From Candidatus Pacebacteria bacterium UBA6188 (GTDB lineage: Bacteria > Patescibacteriota > Microgenomatia > UBA1400 > PJMF01): 16,117 nt of DNA. Both the position numbers and the translations under genes were made by a program. How positions within the stretch are numbered: the first letter of the stretch is position 1; the number at the start of each line of letters is the position of its first letter. This document shows, piece by piece, positions 7,373-14,741 of this stretch. The notes under the pieces were generated by a model. The model was not told the origin of the DNA. It ran no database searches and worked only from the letters and a program-made list of their open reading frames with translations. The stretch covers positions 3,999 to 20,115 of the forward strand of contig DITI01000038.1 in the NCBI GenBank assembly GCA_002422765.1, read 5' to 3'.

Positions 7373-8416
7373 TTAGATCACTGCTAACCATACTCCAAAG
7401 ATGGTCAGCATAATTTGTAGCAACCAGGCACGCTGCACAATTTTTGGCTCAGCCCAACCTCTTTCTTGAAAAGTTAGGTGAAGCGGCGCCGCTGGTAGAA
7501 TTTTTCTCTTTAAATACTTTTTTGCAAAAAGCTGCAATAGCGAACTAAAAATTTCGATCACAAAAATAAAACCAATAATAACTAGAGCTAAAACCTTGCC
7601 AAGTAATAAACCGATCACTGCCAAAGTTGCCCCAAAAGCTAGTGAGCCAACATCGCCCATAAAAATTCTGGCTGGAAAAACGTTGAAGTAAAGAAAAGAA
7701 ATCAGCGAACCCAACCAAAGTGCAATGAAAACCGACAATGGCACGTCCAAAATCGTTGAAGACAAAATCCACAAACCAAATAAAGAAAACAACAATAAAC
7801 CAGCTGCCAAACCATCTAAACCGTCAGTAATATTAACGGCATTGGCAAAAGCCACAATTACAAAGGTAGCAAAAGGAATATAAAAATAACCAAGTTGCAG
7901 AGTGCCGACAAAAGGAATATGTAAAATGGAAATCTCCAACTGGAAATAGATCATGCAGGCAATAATACTTGCCAAAGCAATTTGAAGTAGTAATTTTTGC
8001 CTCATTCTCAAACCAAAAAATTTCTTGTCACTAAAGTGAAAAAACTTTTTGATGTCATCATACAAACCAAGAATCGCAAAAGACAGGAAGGTGAAAAAAA
8101 GGACGTTAATTTCAGCTTGGCTTTCATTGTGAATACTGGTTACTTCAATACCAAAATATTTAAGAGCTGGAATCATCAAAGCAAAAAATAAAGAAACCAC
8201 CATTACTACCAATAAGCCACCGCCAACTGGCACTCCAGCCTTGCTAGAGTGAAATTTATCAAAAATTGGCGTTCTCTTGCCAAAAGCATCTAAGGTTTCT
8301 TGATTTAAGCGACGGAAACGCAATTTGTAAAGCAAATTGATAAAAGGCACTACAGCACTACTAGTCAAAGCAAAAGAAAAAATCAAAATACCTAAAAAAA
8401 GTGCTAATGAACCCAT
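7373..8416 (-). CDS. mraY: MraY, phospho-MurNAc-pentapeptide transferase (347 aa)
   Basis: Integral membrane enzyme that moves phospho-MurNAc-pentapeptide from UDP to undecaprenyl phosphate, forming lipid I. Seen: about ten membrane segments, the catalytic pair in LYDDIKK, NITDGLDGLAAG, and FPARIFMGDVGSLAFG. The family's HHH motif (PxHHHFExxGW) reads PLHLTFQERGW here, so two of three histidines are gone. The ATG at 8416 has AGGAG about 9 nt upstream. It lies 11 bp after murA and 9 bp before ftsW. A WecA-like GlcNAc-phosphate transferase is the main alternative, but the position next to ftsW and murG and the FMGDVGSLAFG motif favour MraY. Confidence 0.92.
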   Translation of the reverse strand: MGSLALFLGILIFSFALTSSAVVPFINLLYKLRFRRLNQETLDAFGKRTPIFDKFHSSKAGVPVGGGLLVVMVVSLFFALMIPALKYFGIEVTSIHNESQAEINVLFFTFLSFAILGLYDDIKKFFHFSDKKFFGLRMRQKLLLQIALASIIACMIYFQLEISILHIPFVGTLQLGYFYIPFATFVIVAFANAVNITDGLDGLAAGLLLFSLFGLWILSSTILDVPLSVFIALWLGSLISFLYFNVFPARIFMGDVGSLAFGATLAVIGLLLGKVLALVIIGFIFVIEIFSSLLQLFAKKYLKRKILPAAPLHLTFQERGWAEPKIVQRAWLLQIMLTIFGVWLAVI

Positions 8417-8427
8417 AGATTGTGCTC

Positions 8428-9756
8428 CTATTTTTGAACTCTTTCTATCTTAGCACCCATTAAAATCAATTTCTCATCTATTTTTTGATAACCTCTCTCA
8501 ACTTGCTCGATGTTATGCAAAATAGTCTGACCCTTAGCACTAATCGCCGCCAAGAGGATGGTTGCTCCCGCTCGCAAATCATGAATTGTAAACTCTCCAC
8601 CCATGAAACTAGTTGGGCCGAAGATTTTAATACCGTGACGATCGCTTTCCTGATGATCTTGCCAGTTAAAATTATAGAATTCGTCTGGATTTTTGACTTC
8701 AGGATTAAAGTATTCTATTTTTGCGCCCATCGCCTTGAGATCTTCCACATACTGGAAACGATTTTGCATCACTGTCTCATGAATAATGCTTTCTCCATGA
8801 CATTGACAGAGTAGAGTAGCAAAAAGAGGTTGCCAGTCAGTCATAAAACCAGGATGAATTTCGGTTTCCAAATCAGTGGCTCTCAACTCACCTTTGTAGT
8901 AAAAGCGAATTCCGTAGTCACCGATTTCGTAACCAGCCCCAATTTCATCGAGCTTGTCTAGAAAGGCCTTAAGATCTTGTCGTCTAGCATTCTCCACCAC
9001 AATGTCGCCTCGACTGGCGATGGCGGCACAAGCATAACTAACTGCTTCGTTTCGATCAGGCATAATCTTGTAAATTGCTCCACCAAGCTTGGACACACCT
9101 TCAATCTCAATTTTACGAAAAGGACGACGACGAATCTTAGCTCCCATTTGGTTGAGAAAAGCAATGAGGTCGTCAATTTCTGGTTCTTCAGCAGCATTTT
9201 CTAAAATAGTTTTACCTTGAGCTAAAACTGCGGCCATGATTAAGGTTTCAGTGCCAGTGTGAGTGTTCTTTTCGAATCTGTAAGTGCAACCTTTAAGTTG
9301 CTTGCAACTGGCTTTTAAAACCCCATCTTCTTGGACAAATTTAGCTCCCATCAGCTCCAATCCCATCATATGTCTCTCCAGAGGGCGTTTGCCAATTTTG
9401 TCTCCACCTGGCAGAGGCACTTCAGCTTGACCAAATTTGGCCAAAAGAACTGGAATAAAAAGGGTTGAAGCTCTAGATTGCTCGCCATGTTTGGCAGAAA
9501 CAGTAGAGAATCTCATGTTACGAGTATCAATAAAAAAAGTACGCTCACCAACTCGATAAGCCTTTGCGCCTAGCTCATTGATGATACTTGCTACTAAGTC
9601 CACGTCAGAGATATCTGGCAGATTCAGCAAACGACTTTCTTTGCTTCCCAAAAGAGCAGCGATCATTAGTTTATAAGAAGCATTTTTGGCTCCGCCCACT
9701 CTCACTGAACCATAGAGGGGAGTGCCACCAGTCACAACAAAACTTGCTTTGCTCAT
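8428..9756 (-). CDS. murA: MurA, UDP-GlcNAc enolpyruvyl transferase with Asp in place of the PEP-loop Cys (442 aa)
   Basis: Cytoplasmic first committed step of peptidoglycan synthesis: transfers enolpyruvate from PEP to UDP-GlcNAc. Seen: GGAKNAS (Lys24-Asn25) near the N-terminus, RASTLFIPVLLAKFG, the mobile loop PLPGGDKIGKRP, PDRNEAVSYACAAIASRG, and HPGFMTDWQPLF with the general-base-type Asp. In most MurA the loop reads PGGCxIG; here the Cys is Asp119, the substitution that makes mycobacterial, chlamydial and Borrelia MurA insensitive to fosfomycin. I chose the ATG at 9756, where family homology starts and a purine-rich AAGAAG stretch precedes it. An in-frame ATG at 9780 would add eight basic residues. 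It opens the mraY-ftsW-murG block after a repeat-containing gap. Confidence 0.97.
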   Translation of the reverse strand: MSKASFVVTGGTPLYGSVRVGGAKNASYKLMIAALLGSKESRLLNLPDISDVDLVASIINELGAKAYRVGERTFFIDTRNMRFSTVSAKHGEQSRASTLFIPVLLAKFGQAEVPLPGGDKIGKRPLERHMMGLELMGAKFVQEDGVLKASCKQLKGCTYRFEKNTHTGTETLIMAAVLAQGKTILENAAEEPEIDDLIAFLNQMGAKIRRRPFRKIEIEGVSKLGGAIYKIMPDRNEAVSYACAAIASRGDIVVENARRQDLKAFLDKLDEIGAGYEIGDYGIRFYYKGELRATDLETEIHPGFMTDWQPLFATLLCQCHGESIIHETVMQNRFQYVEDLKAMGAKIEYFNPEVKNPDEFYNFNWQDHQESDRHGIKIFGPTSFMGGEFTIHDLRAGATILLAAISAKGQTILHNIEQVERGYQKIDEKLILMGAKIERVQK

Positions 9757-9779
9757 ATTTTTCTTTCTTCTTTTAAACA

Positions 9780-9973
9780 TTTCTATTTATACTAGTAAAC
9801 TCACATTTTTAAAGATGGTCCATTGAAGGAGTTGACAATAAACATAAATAAGCAATTGTGTTTATAAGCAACGACTTCACCGAGTGAGAAGAAGATTGTT
9901 AACTTAAAGAAGCAAACAATTTTCGTCGAACGTGACCAGATTTAAAGTGCGAGTTTACTAGGATAAATAGAAA
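9780..9973. repeat. MITE-like inverted-repeat unit between murB and murA
   Basis: The 23-nt left arm (9780-9802) and the reverse complement of 9951-9973 differ at one position; both read TTTCTATTTAT, then A or C, then CTAGTAAACTC. Weaker similarity continues inward to about 40 nt (both arms contain a TGGTC block). The unit is about 194 bp, carries repeat copy B inside, and has a small central hairpin (TTCAC/GTGAG type) near 9875. The right arm includes the last codons and stop of murB; the left arm reaches the longer murA start and supplies a possible -10 (TATAAA) for murA. No transposase is encoded. Confidence 0.65.
9811..9907. repeat. Dispersed intergenic repeat, copy B
   Basis: On the plus strand this region carries GTCCATTGAAG (9818-9828), CATAAAT, TCACCGAGTGAGA and AAGATTGTTAACTTA (9892-9906), in the same order as copy A when that is read on its minus strand. 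It holds no ORF, and no gene follows it on its own strand before murB, which is antisense. It sits inside the inverted-repeat unit. Confidence 0.65.
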
Positions 9974-10920
9974 ACTTCTTCTTTTAGAATAACATTAAAT
10001 TTTTCTAAAACTACAGTCTTGACTTTTTCAATCAATTTCTTGACGTCCTTAGCTTGCCCTTGGCCTAAGTTGACAAAAAAAGCCGCGTGCTTCTCGCTCA
10101 CTTGAATGTCTCCCAATCTGGCTCCTTTCATACCTGCTTGATCAATTAAAAACCCAGCAGGAATAAAATCTAAGTGAGCAAATTGTGGAAAAAGTTTTCT
10201 GAGAAGATCGGTGTTGGGAGGATTTTGAAAAACACAACCACAACTGGGTAAATGCAAGGGTTGAGTCAGCTCTCTTTTGGCAATAGCTGCGCGCACTTCT
10301 TCTTTAACTTTATCTGGTGATGATTTTTTCAACGCAAAAAAAGCGGAAAATATAACAAGATTTTTGTCTTTTTGAAAAACTGACTGCTCGTAAGCAAACT
10401 CACATTTTTCACGTGGAAAAATATGAATCTCGCTATTTTTCACGTCAAAAACTTCAACTTGATAAATCTTATCCCCAATCAAATCTTTTAAATAATGAGC
10501 ATTATTATAAATTGCTCCCCCCAGAACCCCAGGTACCCCAATAAAACCCTCCAGACCACCACCGCCTTGATTGGCTACCCTGGAAACCAGATAAGAAGTT
10601 TTAATTCCAGCATCAGCCTGATAAAAAAGTTCTTGCTCATTTTCCTCGATTAATTTGAGTTCTGCAAAATCTAAACTTAAAACCAAACCACTTAAACCTC
10701 CGTCGGCAATAATTACGTTGCTAGCACCACCAAGTATAGTAAATTTAACTCCCTGTTCCTTGCAGAAAGATAATAAATCCATAGCTTCTTGGCGAGTCTT
10801 GGCACTATAAAAAATTTCAGCCTGACCACCAATTTTAAAATAACTCTTTTTTGCAAGAGAATAATTGAAAAGAAAATTAAAACTGGGAAAATGCTTTGAA
10901 AAAAGTTTCTCTAGATTCAT
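9958..10920 (-). CDS. murB: MurB, UDP-N-acetylenolpyruvoylglucosamine reductase (320 aa)
   Basis: FAD enzyme that reduces the MurA product with NADPH to UDP-MurNAc in the cytoplasm. Seen: FAD-binding ILGGASNVIIADGG, GLEGFIGVPGVLGGAIYNNA, the FGYRxSxF-like segment EFAYEQSVF, the proton-donor loop SCGCVFQNPP, and the C-terminal LIDQAGMKGARLGDIQVSEKHAAFFVN. Two active-site positions look changed: the Arg of the usual YRxS is Glu (codon GAG), and the proton-donor Ser is Cys. The Cys variant occurs in other MurB proteins; the Glu is unusual to me. The start is ATG 10920; a TTG just before it is in frame. It lies about 48 bp after lepB. The last codons and stop are inside an inverted-repeat arm shared with the murA upstream region. 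Confidence 0.95.
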   Translation of the reverse strand: MNLEKLFSKHFPSFNFLFNYSLAKKSYFKIGGQAEIFYSAKTRQEAMDLLSFCKEQGVKFTILGGASNVIIADGGLSGLVLSLDFAELKLIEENEQELFYQADAGIKTSYLVSRVANQGGGGLEGFIGVPGVLGGAIYNNAHYLKDLIGDKIYQVEVFDVKNSEIHIFPREKCEFAYEQSVFQKDKNLVIFSAFFALKKSSPDKVKEEVRAAIAKRELTQPLHLPSCGCVFQNPPNTDLLRKLFPQFAHLDFIPAGFLIDQAGMKGARLGDIQVSEKHAAFFVNLGQGQAKDVKKLIEKVKTVVLEKFNVILKEEVFYLS

Positions 10921-10968
10921 CAATTTTCCATTCTACCATGAAGAAACAGGCTCTTTTGAGAGTAAAAA

Positions 10969-11556
10969 TTAAAATGGCTCAGGATAATCTGATTTGCCAA
11001 TGGGACTAACACTAGAAACCGGCCAATACCTGAAAAAAACTCGGCCAATAATATCATCTTTGGTAATTGCTCCCCAAGCTCTAGAATCACTTGAATAAGG
11101 CCTATTGTCTCCAGAGACGAAAAACTCATTTGGCCCCAAGTAAACACTTTTGCCCTTAGTAGCATTGCCAGGCATGATGGGAAAATCTTCTGGAATATAT
11201 GGTTCTGGCAATTTCTCTCCATTCACCCAAACCGCATTTTCTTTAACTTCCACCGTGTCTCCAGGCACACCTAAGACTCGTTTGATAAAATCACAACCAG
11301 TTCCTTCTGGACATTGCGCATCTGGCGGGGCATGAAAAACGACCACTTCACCTCTTTCTGGATCCCGAATTTTATAAGTAACCTTATCAGTCAAGACATG
11401 CTCACCATTTTGAAAATTTGGCACCATGGATTGACCATTTACCTGATGGGGTTGTAAGAAGAAGAGATAAATCACCAAAAAGATAGAAAAAGAAATCGCC
11501 ATGGTCTCAATCAGATCGAGAAAAGTCGCACCAATTTTTTCTAAAGAGTTACTCAT
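10969..11556 (-). CDS. lepB: Signal peptidase I (195 aa)
   Basis: Membrane-bound serine protease (S26) that cuts signal peptides from secreted proteins on the outer face of the membrane. Seen: one N-terminal membrane segment (about residues 18-34), the catalytic-Ser box NGQSMVPNF with Ser43, the GDHVL-like GEHVLTDK, the catalytic-Lys box IKRVLGVPGD with Lys92, and the closing box SGDNRPYSSDSRAWG. A small insert before the Lys box carries two cysteines (82 and 88) that could form a disulfide outside the cell. The ATG at 11556 has no ribosome binding site and lies 8 nt after a possible -10, so it may be leaderless. It is the first gene of the minus-strand cluster, upstream of murB, and divergent from the flippase. 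Confidence 0.96.
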   Translation of the reverse strand: MSNSLEKIGATFLDLIETMAISFSIFLVIYLFFLQPHQVNGQSMVPNFQNGEHVLTDKVTYKIRDPERGEVVVFHAPPDAQCPEGTGCDFIKRVLGVPGDTVEVKENAVWVNGEKLPEPYIPEDFPIMPGNATKGKSVYLGPNEFFVSGDNRPYSSDSRAWGAITKDDIIGRVFFRYWPVSSVSPIGKSDYPEPF

Positions 11557-11564
11557 AAGAGTTT

Positions 11565-11594
11565 ATGTTACTACTTTAAAGCTAGGGCTGACAA
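11565..11594 (-). promoter_or_regulatory. Possible promoter of lepB
   Basis: TTGTCA (11594-11589, 5 of 6) and TAACAT (11570-11565, 4 of 6) are separated by 18 bp. The ATG of lepB begins 8 nt after the -10, so the transcript would begin at or next to the start codon. The -35 lies in one arm of the 11586-11613 palindrome. Confidence 0.4.
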
Positions 11595-11613
11595 GCAGTA
11601 TTGCTTGTCAGCC
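11586..11613. promoter_or_regulatory. Perfect 11-bp palindrome between divergent genes (candidate operator)
   Basis: GGCTGACAAGC, a 6-nt spacer, then GCTTGTCAGCC: a perfect dyad in the 45-80 bp gap between lepB and the flippase. Each arm contains a TTGTCA -35-like hexamer pointing outward to one of the genes. No T-run follows on either strand, so a terminator is less likely than a regulator site or a transcript hairpin. Confidence 0.5.
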
Positions 11614-11630
11614 AAGCTTTGCCTTACAAT
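11601..11630 (+). promoter_or_regulatory. Possible promoter of the flippase gene
   Basis: TACAAT (11625-11630, 5 of 6 to the -10 consensus) lies 18 bp after TTGCTT (11601-11606), with TTGTCA overlapping closer in. The predicted start falls on or beside the GTG at 11637, giving a leaderless transcript. Confidence 0.4.
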
Positions 11631-11636
11631 AAGAAC

Positions 11637-12860
11637 GTGACTTATCGAAAACACGCTATCGCTGGTTTTAGTTGGCAAACCTTGCAAAAAATTTTTACCA
11701 CTGGCTTGAGTTTTGGCAAGATTTTTATTCTCGCCAGATTGCTTAGCCCAGAACAATTTGGTTTGTTTTCTCTGGTCATGATTGCTCTTGGTACCACAGA
11801 GAGCATTACTCAAACTGGAGTCAACATCACCATGTTGCAAGCCAAGCAGCCAATTCGTTATTTTTTGGACACGGCTTTTGTGATTGCTATTATTAGAGGT
11901 TTTTTGATTGGTTCTTTGATGATCGTCATGGGTTACTTGATGAGTCACTATTATCAAGAGCCACAGCTTATACCTCTGATTACGGTAGTTGCACTGGTGC
12001 CTATTATTAAAGGCTTCATTAATCCAGCAATTATTAGTTGGCAAAAAAACTTCAACTTCGCTAAAGATAGTTTTTATGCTTCCCTGCGTCTCTTGGTCGA
12101 AACTTCAGCTCAAATCGCCCTGGCTTTTATCTTGCAATCTGTTTGGACACTCTGTTTGGGAGTGATTATTGGCGCTATTTTTGAAGTTGGCTTATCATTT
12201 GCAATGCTCAAAGAAAAACCAGTTTTTCATTACATTAAGAGTAGAGGACAGGCTATTTTTAAAAACGCCAAGTGGCTGAGTTTGAGTAGTTTATTAAACT
12301 ACCTTAATGACAATGTTGATGATTTTCTGCTAGGCAAAATCGTCGGCACTCATCGTTTAGGCATTTATCACAACGCCTACGCCCTGAGTCATAAAGCTAA
12401 CTATGAGTTGTCTAAATCTGCCTACCATGGAGTAATGCCCATCTTTAGCAGGATGACTCAAGACAATGAAAAAGAACGCTTAAAAATGGCCTTTTTCAAA
12501 GCGATGTTTTCCACTCTCGGTCTTGTCACCTTGATTTCTCTACCACTTTTGCTTTTTCCTCATTTTTTTGTTGCTTTGCTCTTAGGTGAAAATTGGTTGG
12601 AAGCGACTGAAATTTTGCGACTTTTAATTGTGGCTGGCTTGGTTCACACCGTTGCCAACCTGACTTACTCACTAATCATTGCCAAAAAACAATATTTTTA
12701 CCTCAACTTACACATGATTGTTTCCTTGATCTTAATTGTTTTAGGCATCACGATCCTTGGCAAAGAATTTGGTTTGCTGGGAGCCGTCACTGGCATTTTG
12801 GCTGGCAGAGTTCTCGCTTTGCCCATTGCTCTTTATGGAGCTAAAAAAAGCTTGAATTAA
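11637..12860 (+). CDS. Polysaccharide flippase, Wzx/MOP family (407 aa)
   Basis: Probable transporter that flips lipid-linked sugar repeat units from the inner to the outer membrane face. Seen: the N-terminal pattern AIAGFSWQTLQKIFTTGLSF followed by ARLLSPEQFGLFSL, which is typical of the Wzx/RfbX group (W, then aRxLxPxxFGlfsl), and about 12 hydrophobic segments over 400 residues with short basic loops, for example KKQYFYLNL near the end. An in-frame TTG at 11601 would add 12 residues that cut into the palindrome and do not look like family sequence; GTG 11637 fits a leaderless start. No Shine-Dalgarno is seen. It ends one base before the O-antigen ligase-like gene, so the two form an operon. 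A lipid II flippase (MurJ) is less likely because the MurJ motifs are absent. Confidence 0.88.
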   Translation: MTYRKHAIAGFSWQTLQKIFTTGLSFGKIFILARLLSPEQFGLFSLVMIALGTTESITQTGVNITMLQAKQPIRYFLDTAFVIAIIRGFLIGSLMIVMGYLMSHYYQEPQLIPLITVVALVPIIKGFINPAIISWQKNFNFAKDSFYASLRLLVETSAQIALAFILQSVWTLCLGVIIGAIFEVGLSFAMLKEKPVFHYIKSRGQAIFKNAKWLSLSSLLNYLNDNVDDFLLGKIVGTHRLGIYHNAYALSHKANYELSKSAYHGVMPIFSRMTQDNEKERLKMAFFKAMFSTLGLVTLISLPLLLFPHFFVALLLGENWLEATEILRLLIVAGLVHTVANLTYSLIIAKKQYFYLNLHMIVSLILIVLGITILGKEFGLLGAVTGILAGRVLALPIALYGAKKSLN

Positions 12861-12861
12861 A

Positions 12862-13974
12862 ATGAAAATATTTACAATTGTTTTAATTTTTTTACTTTCA
12901 CTTGGTCAATTGCAAAGAGTGCAACTAAATAATCAATTAGCTTTTTATTTGCATGATTGGCTGATTGTTGCTTTTCTGATTAAAGAACTTTTTACGTTAA
13001 TTCTGCAAAGAAAAAAAATTATTGAAAATTTAAAAAAAATAAAAAAATCTAGAAAAAAAATCTTTTTGATTTTTACCGGACTCGTTTTTAGCTCTTGGAT
13101 TTTAGCTTTTAATACCGAGAGTTTTGACTGGCGAGCCATTCTATATCTCGCTCGTTTTGTTAGTTACCTGATTTTTGTTTATTTATTGCAAAAAAAACTG
13201 CAAAACAAAAGCTGGTTGTGGCGCTTAGTTTCTTTTAATCTTCTTTTGCTGGGTTTTATTCAATATTTATTTTTGCCAGACTTGCGTTTTTTAATTTATG
13301 AAGGTTACGATGACCATTTCTACCGCCTCACTAGCACTATTCTGGATCCAGCTTTCACTGGTCTAATTTTTGTTTTTAATTTGAATTTTTACTTATGGCA
13401 AAAAAAGAAGAATTGGGCTCTGATTGCCCTTTTTGCTCTCGGACTGCTTTTAACTTATTCCAGATCTTCTTATCTAGCCTTTTTGCTTAGCAGTCTAGTT
13501 CTTATTTTCAAAAATCAAGGCTACGACAAAAAAGCAGTTTTAGCTTTGTTACTTGTCTTTTTTGCTTGCTTGCCTTTCTTACCTAAAAAAAGTGGAGGAG
13601 ATGGTGTTAACCTACTTAGAAAAACTTCAGTTGAAGCGCGACTCAGTAATGATCAGGAAATTTTACAAAGCATGAGCTCTACGCAGTGGCTCTTTGGTCA
13701 GGGACTATTTGTGCCCACTCAAAATAGAGAGCTTAATGAAAAAATTCCCAGCCACTCTCACTTCGCTGATAACATTTTTGTTTTTCTGCTGAGCAATTTA
13801 GGAATTTTGGGAACTATTGCTCTTTTTATTTTACTTTGGCAAATTGGCAATTTTGGCCAAAAGAAAAACCTAGTCTTATTAACTAGCCTTGTTACTAACG
13901 CCATGTTTAACAATGCTTTAACACAAAGCTTTGTGCTTTTGATTTTCTTGGGATTTTATTACAGTGAGGATTAA
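12862..13974 (+). CDS. O-antigen ligase/polymerase-like membrane protein, Wzy/WaaL type (370 aa)
   Basis: Probable GT-C type enzyme that polymerises or transfers lipid-linked glycans on the outer membrane face. Seen: about ten hydrophobic segments, the motif TILDPAFTGLIF, the family hallmark LLTYSRSSYLAFLLS mid-protein, and SHSHFADNIFVFLLSNLGILG near the end (the HN..l..lG..G signature, with HSHFADN). The ATG lies one base after the flippase stop, so translation is likely coupled. Its TAA overlaps the TAA of the opposite-strand gene. Codon use is very AT-rich with long lysine runs (residues 51-70). Polymerase and ligase roles cannot be told apart by sequence alone. Confidence 0.8.
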   Translation: MKIFTIVLIFLLSLGQLQRVQLNNQLAFYLHDWLIVAFLIKELFTLILQRKKIIENLKKIKKSRKKIFLIFTGLVFSSWILAFNTESFDWRAILYLARFVSYLIFVYLLQKKLQNKSWLWRLVSFNLLLLGFIQYLFLPDLRFLIYEGYDDHFYRLTSTILDPAFTGLIFVFNLNFYLWQKKKNWALIALFALGLLLTYSRSSYLAFLLSSLVLIFKNQGYDKKAVLALLLVFFACLPFLPKKSGGDGVNLLRKTSVEARLSNDQEILQSMSSTQWLFGQGLFVPTQNRELNEKIPSHSHFADNIFVFLLSNLGILGTIALFILLWQIGNFGQKKNLVLLTSLVTNAMFNNALTQSFVLLIFLGFYYSED

Positions 13975-14735
13975 AGTCTAAACTCAACTTCAATTTGACG
14001 CTCAGTGCGATTGCCAGCCTTGTCAGTCACTATGAACTTAAGCTCATTTTTACCTTCGGCCAAGTAATAATTACTTGTAAAGTTGCCTTCTTTATCAGCC
14101 AAAACTAAACGATCATTAATCATTAATTTGGCTTCTGCTTCGGTTTTACCTTTGATGGTGAGGGTGCGATTCTTCTTTAATTCAATTAAGGCTCCATCTT
14201 GAGGCTCTTCGAGTTCCAAAAAAGGTGCTTCAGAATCTCTAACAATCACATAAGAACGAGTTTTGAGCGATTCATTGCCAGCTTCATCTACACCAAAAAT
14301 GAGCAGCTCGTTTGGTCCATCTTGGAGCATCAATTCGTGTTCAAAGCGACCTTCTTCATTAGCCAGCACTTCACTATCTTGTCTCGAGTCTAGTACAAAA
14401 ATGACCTTACTGTTGGCTTCAGCAAAGCCCTGCAAGTTTAAACTGGCAGAAAAAGTAGCTTCTACTGGGGTGCTGGATAAAACCGGCACTTGTGGCGGGA
14501 TAGTATCTTTTTCTACAAAGGGTGATTCCCTGTCAATTACAGCAAAAAATAACCTAATTAGATTGGGTATCAATAAAAAAATAAAAACCAATAAAATAAC
14601 TATGCCAAAAAAAACATAATAAAAGGTTTGTTTCTCAATTTTACTTTTTTCTTTTTTGACCAGACGTGAAACTGCCATATTTTTTTTGCTATTCTTTCTT
14701 TCGTAAAGAGAGGAGTAACGACGAGACTTGAACAT
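13971..14735 (-). CDS. Membrane-anchored protein with two Ig-like repeats (254 aa)
   Basis: Surface protein of unknown role. Seen: a basic cytoplasmic N-terminus (residues 1-36), one membrane segment (about 38-62), a short linker with DTIPPQVPVL, then two related beta-sandwich repeats (about 80-165 and 170-252). Each has the pattern G.aEa.akv...(l)D..G.F...l.L.eG.N.l...v.DkAGN, as in bacterial Ig-like domains of the glucodextranase-B type. These often serve as stalks or adhesion modules. I see no catalytic motif. The ATG at 14735 lies 6 nt after a -10-like TAAGAT, without a ribosome binding site; ATG 14678 is the next candidate. It follows tRNA-Thr and meets the ligase-like gene tail to tail. 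Confidence 0.82.
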   Translation of the reverse strand: MFKSRRYSSLYERKNSKKNMAVSRLVKKEKSKIEKQTFYYVFFGIVILLVFIFLLIPNLIRLFFAVIDRESPFVEKDTIPPQVPVLSSTPVEATFSASLNLQGFAEANSKVIFVLDSRQDSEVLANEEGRFEHELMLQDGPNELLIFGVDEAGNESLKTRSYVIVRDSEAPFLELEEPQDGALIELKKNRTLTIKGKTEAEAKLMINDRLVLADKEGNFTSNYYLAEGKNELKFIVTDKAGNRTERQIEVEFRL

Positions 14736-14741
14736 AAATCT

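Noticed and set aside
8958..9204. Open frames on both strands inside murA
   Set aside because: Both are shadows of the murA coding frame, which has continuous family motifs.
9830..9870. TTGACA in repeat copy B as a plus-strand promoter
   Set aside because: No -10 hexamer lies at a usable distance (the nearest TATAAG is 25 bp away), and no plus-strand gene follows.
10920..11222. 100-codon minus frame reaching into murB
   Set aside because: It is an alternative frame of lepB; the lepB motifs (Ser43 and Lys92 boxes) define the true frame.
11571..12044. 157-codon open frame on the minus strand
   Set aside because: It overlaps the flippase in antisense, has low-complexity Asn/His/Gln-rich sequence, and would run through the palindrome; no homology is recognisable.
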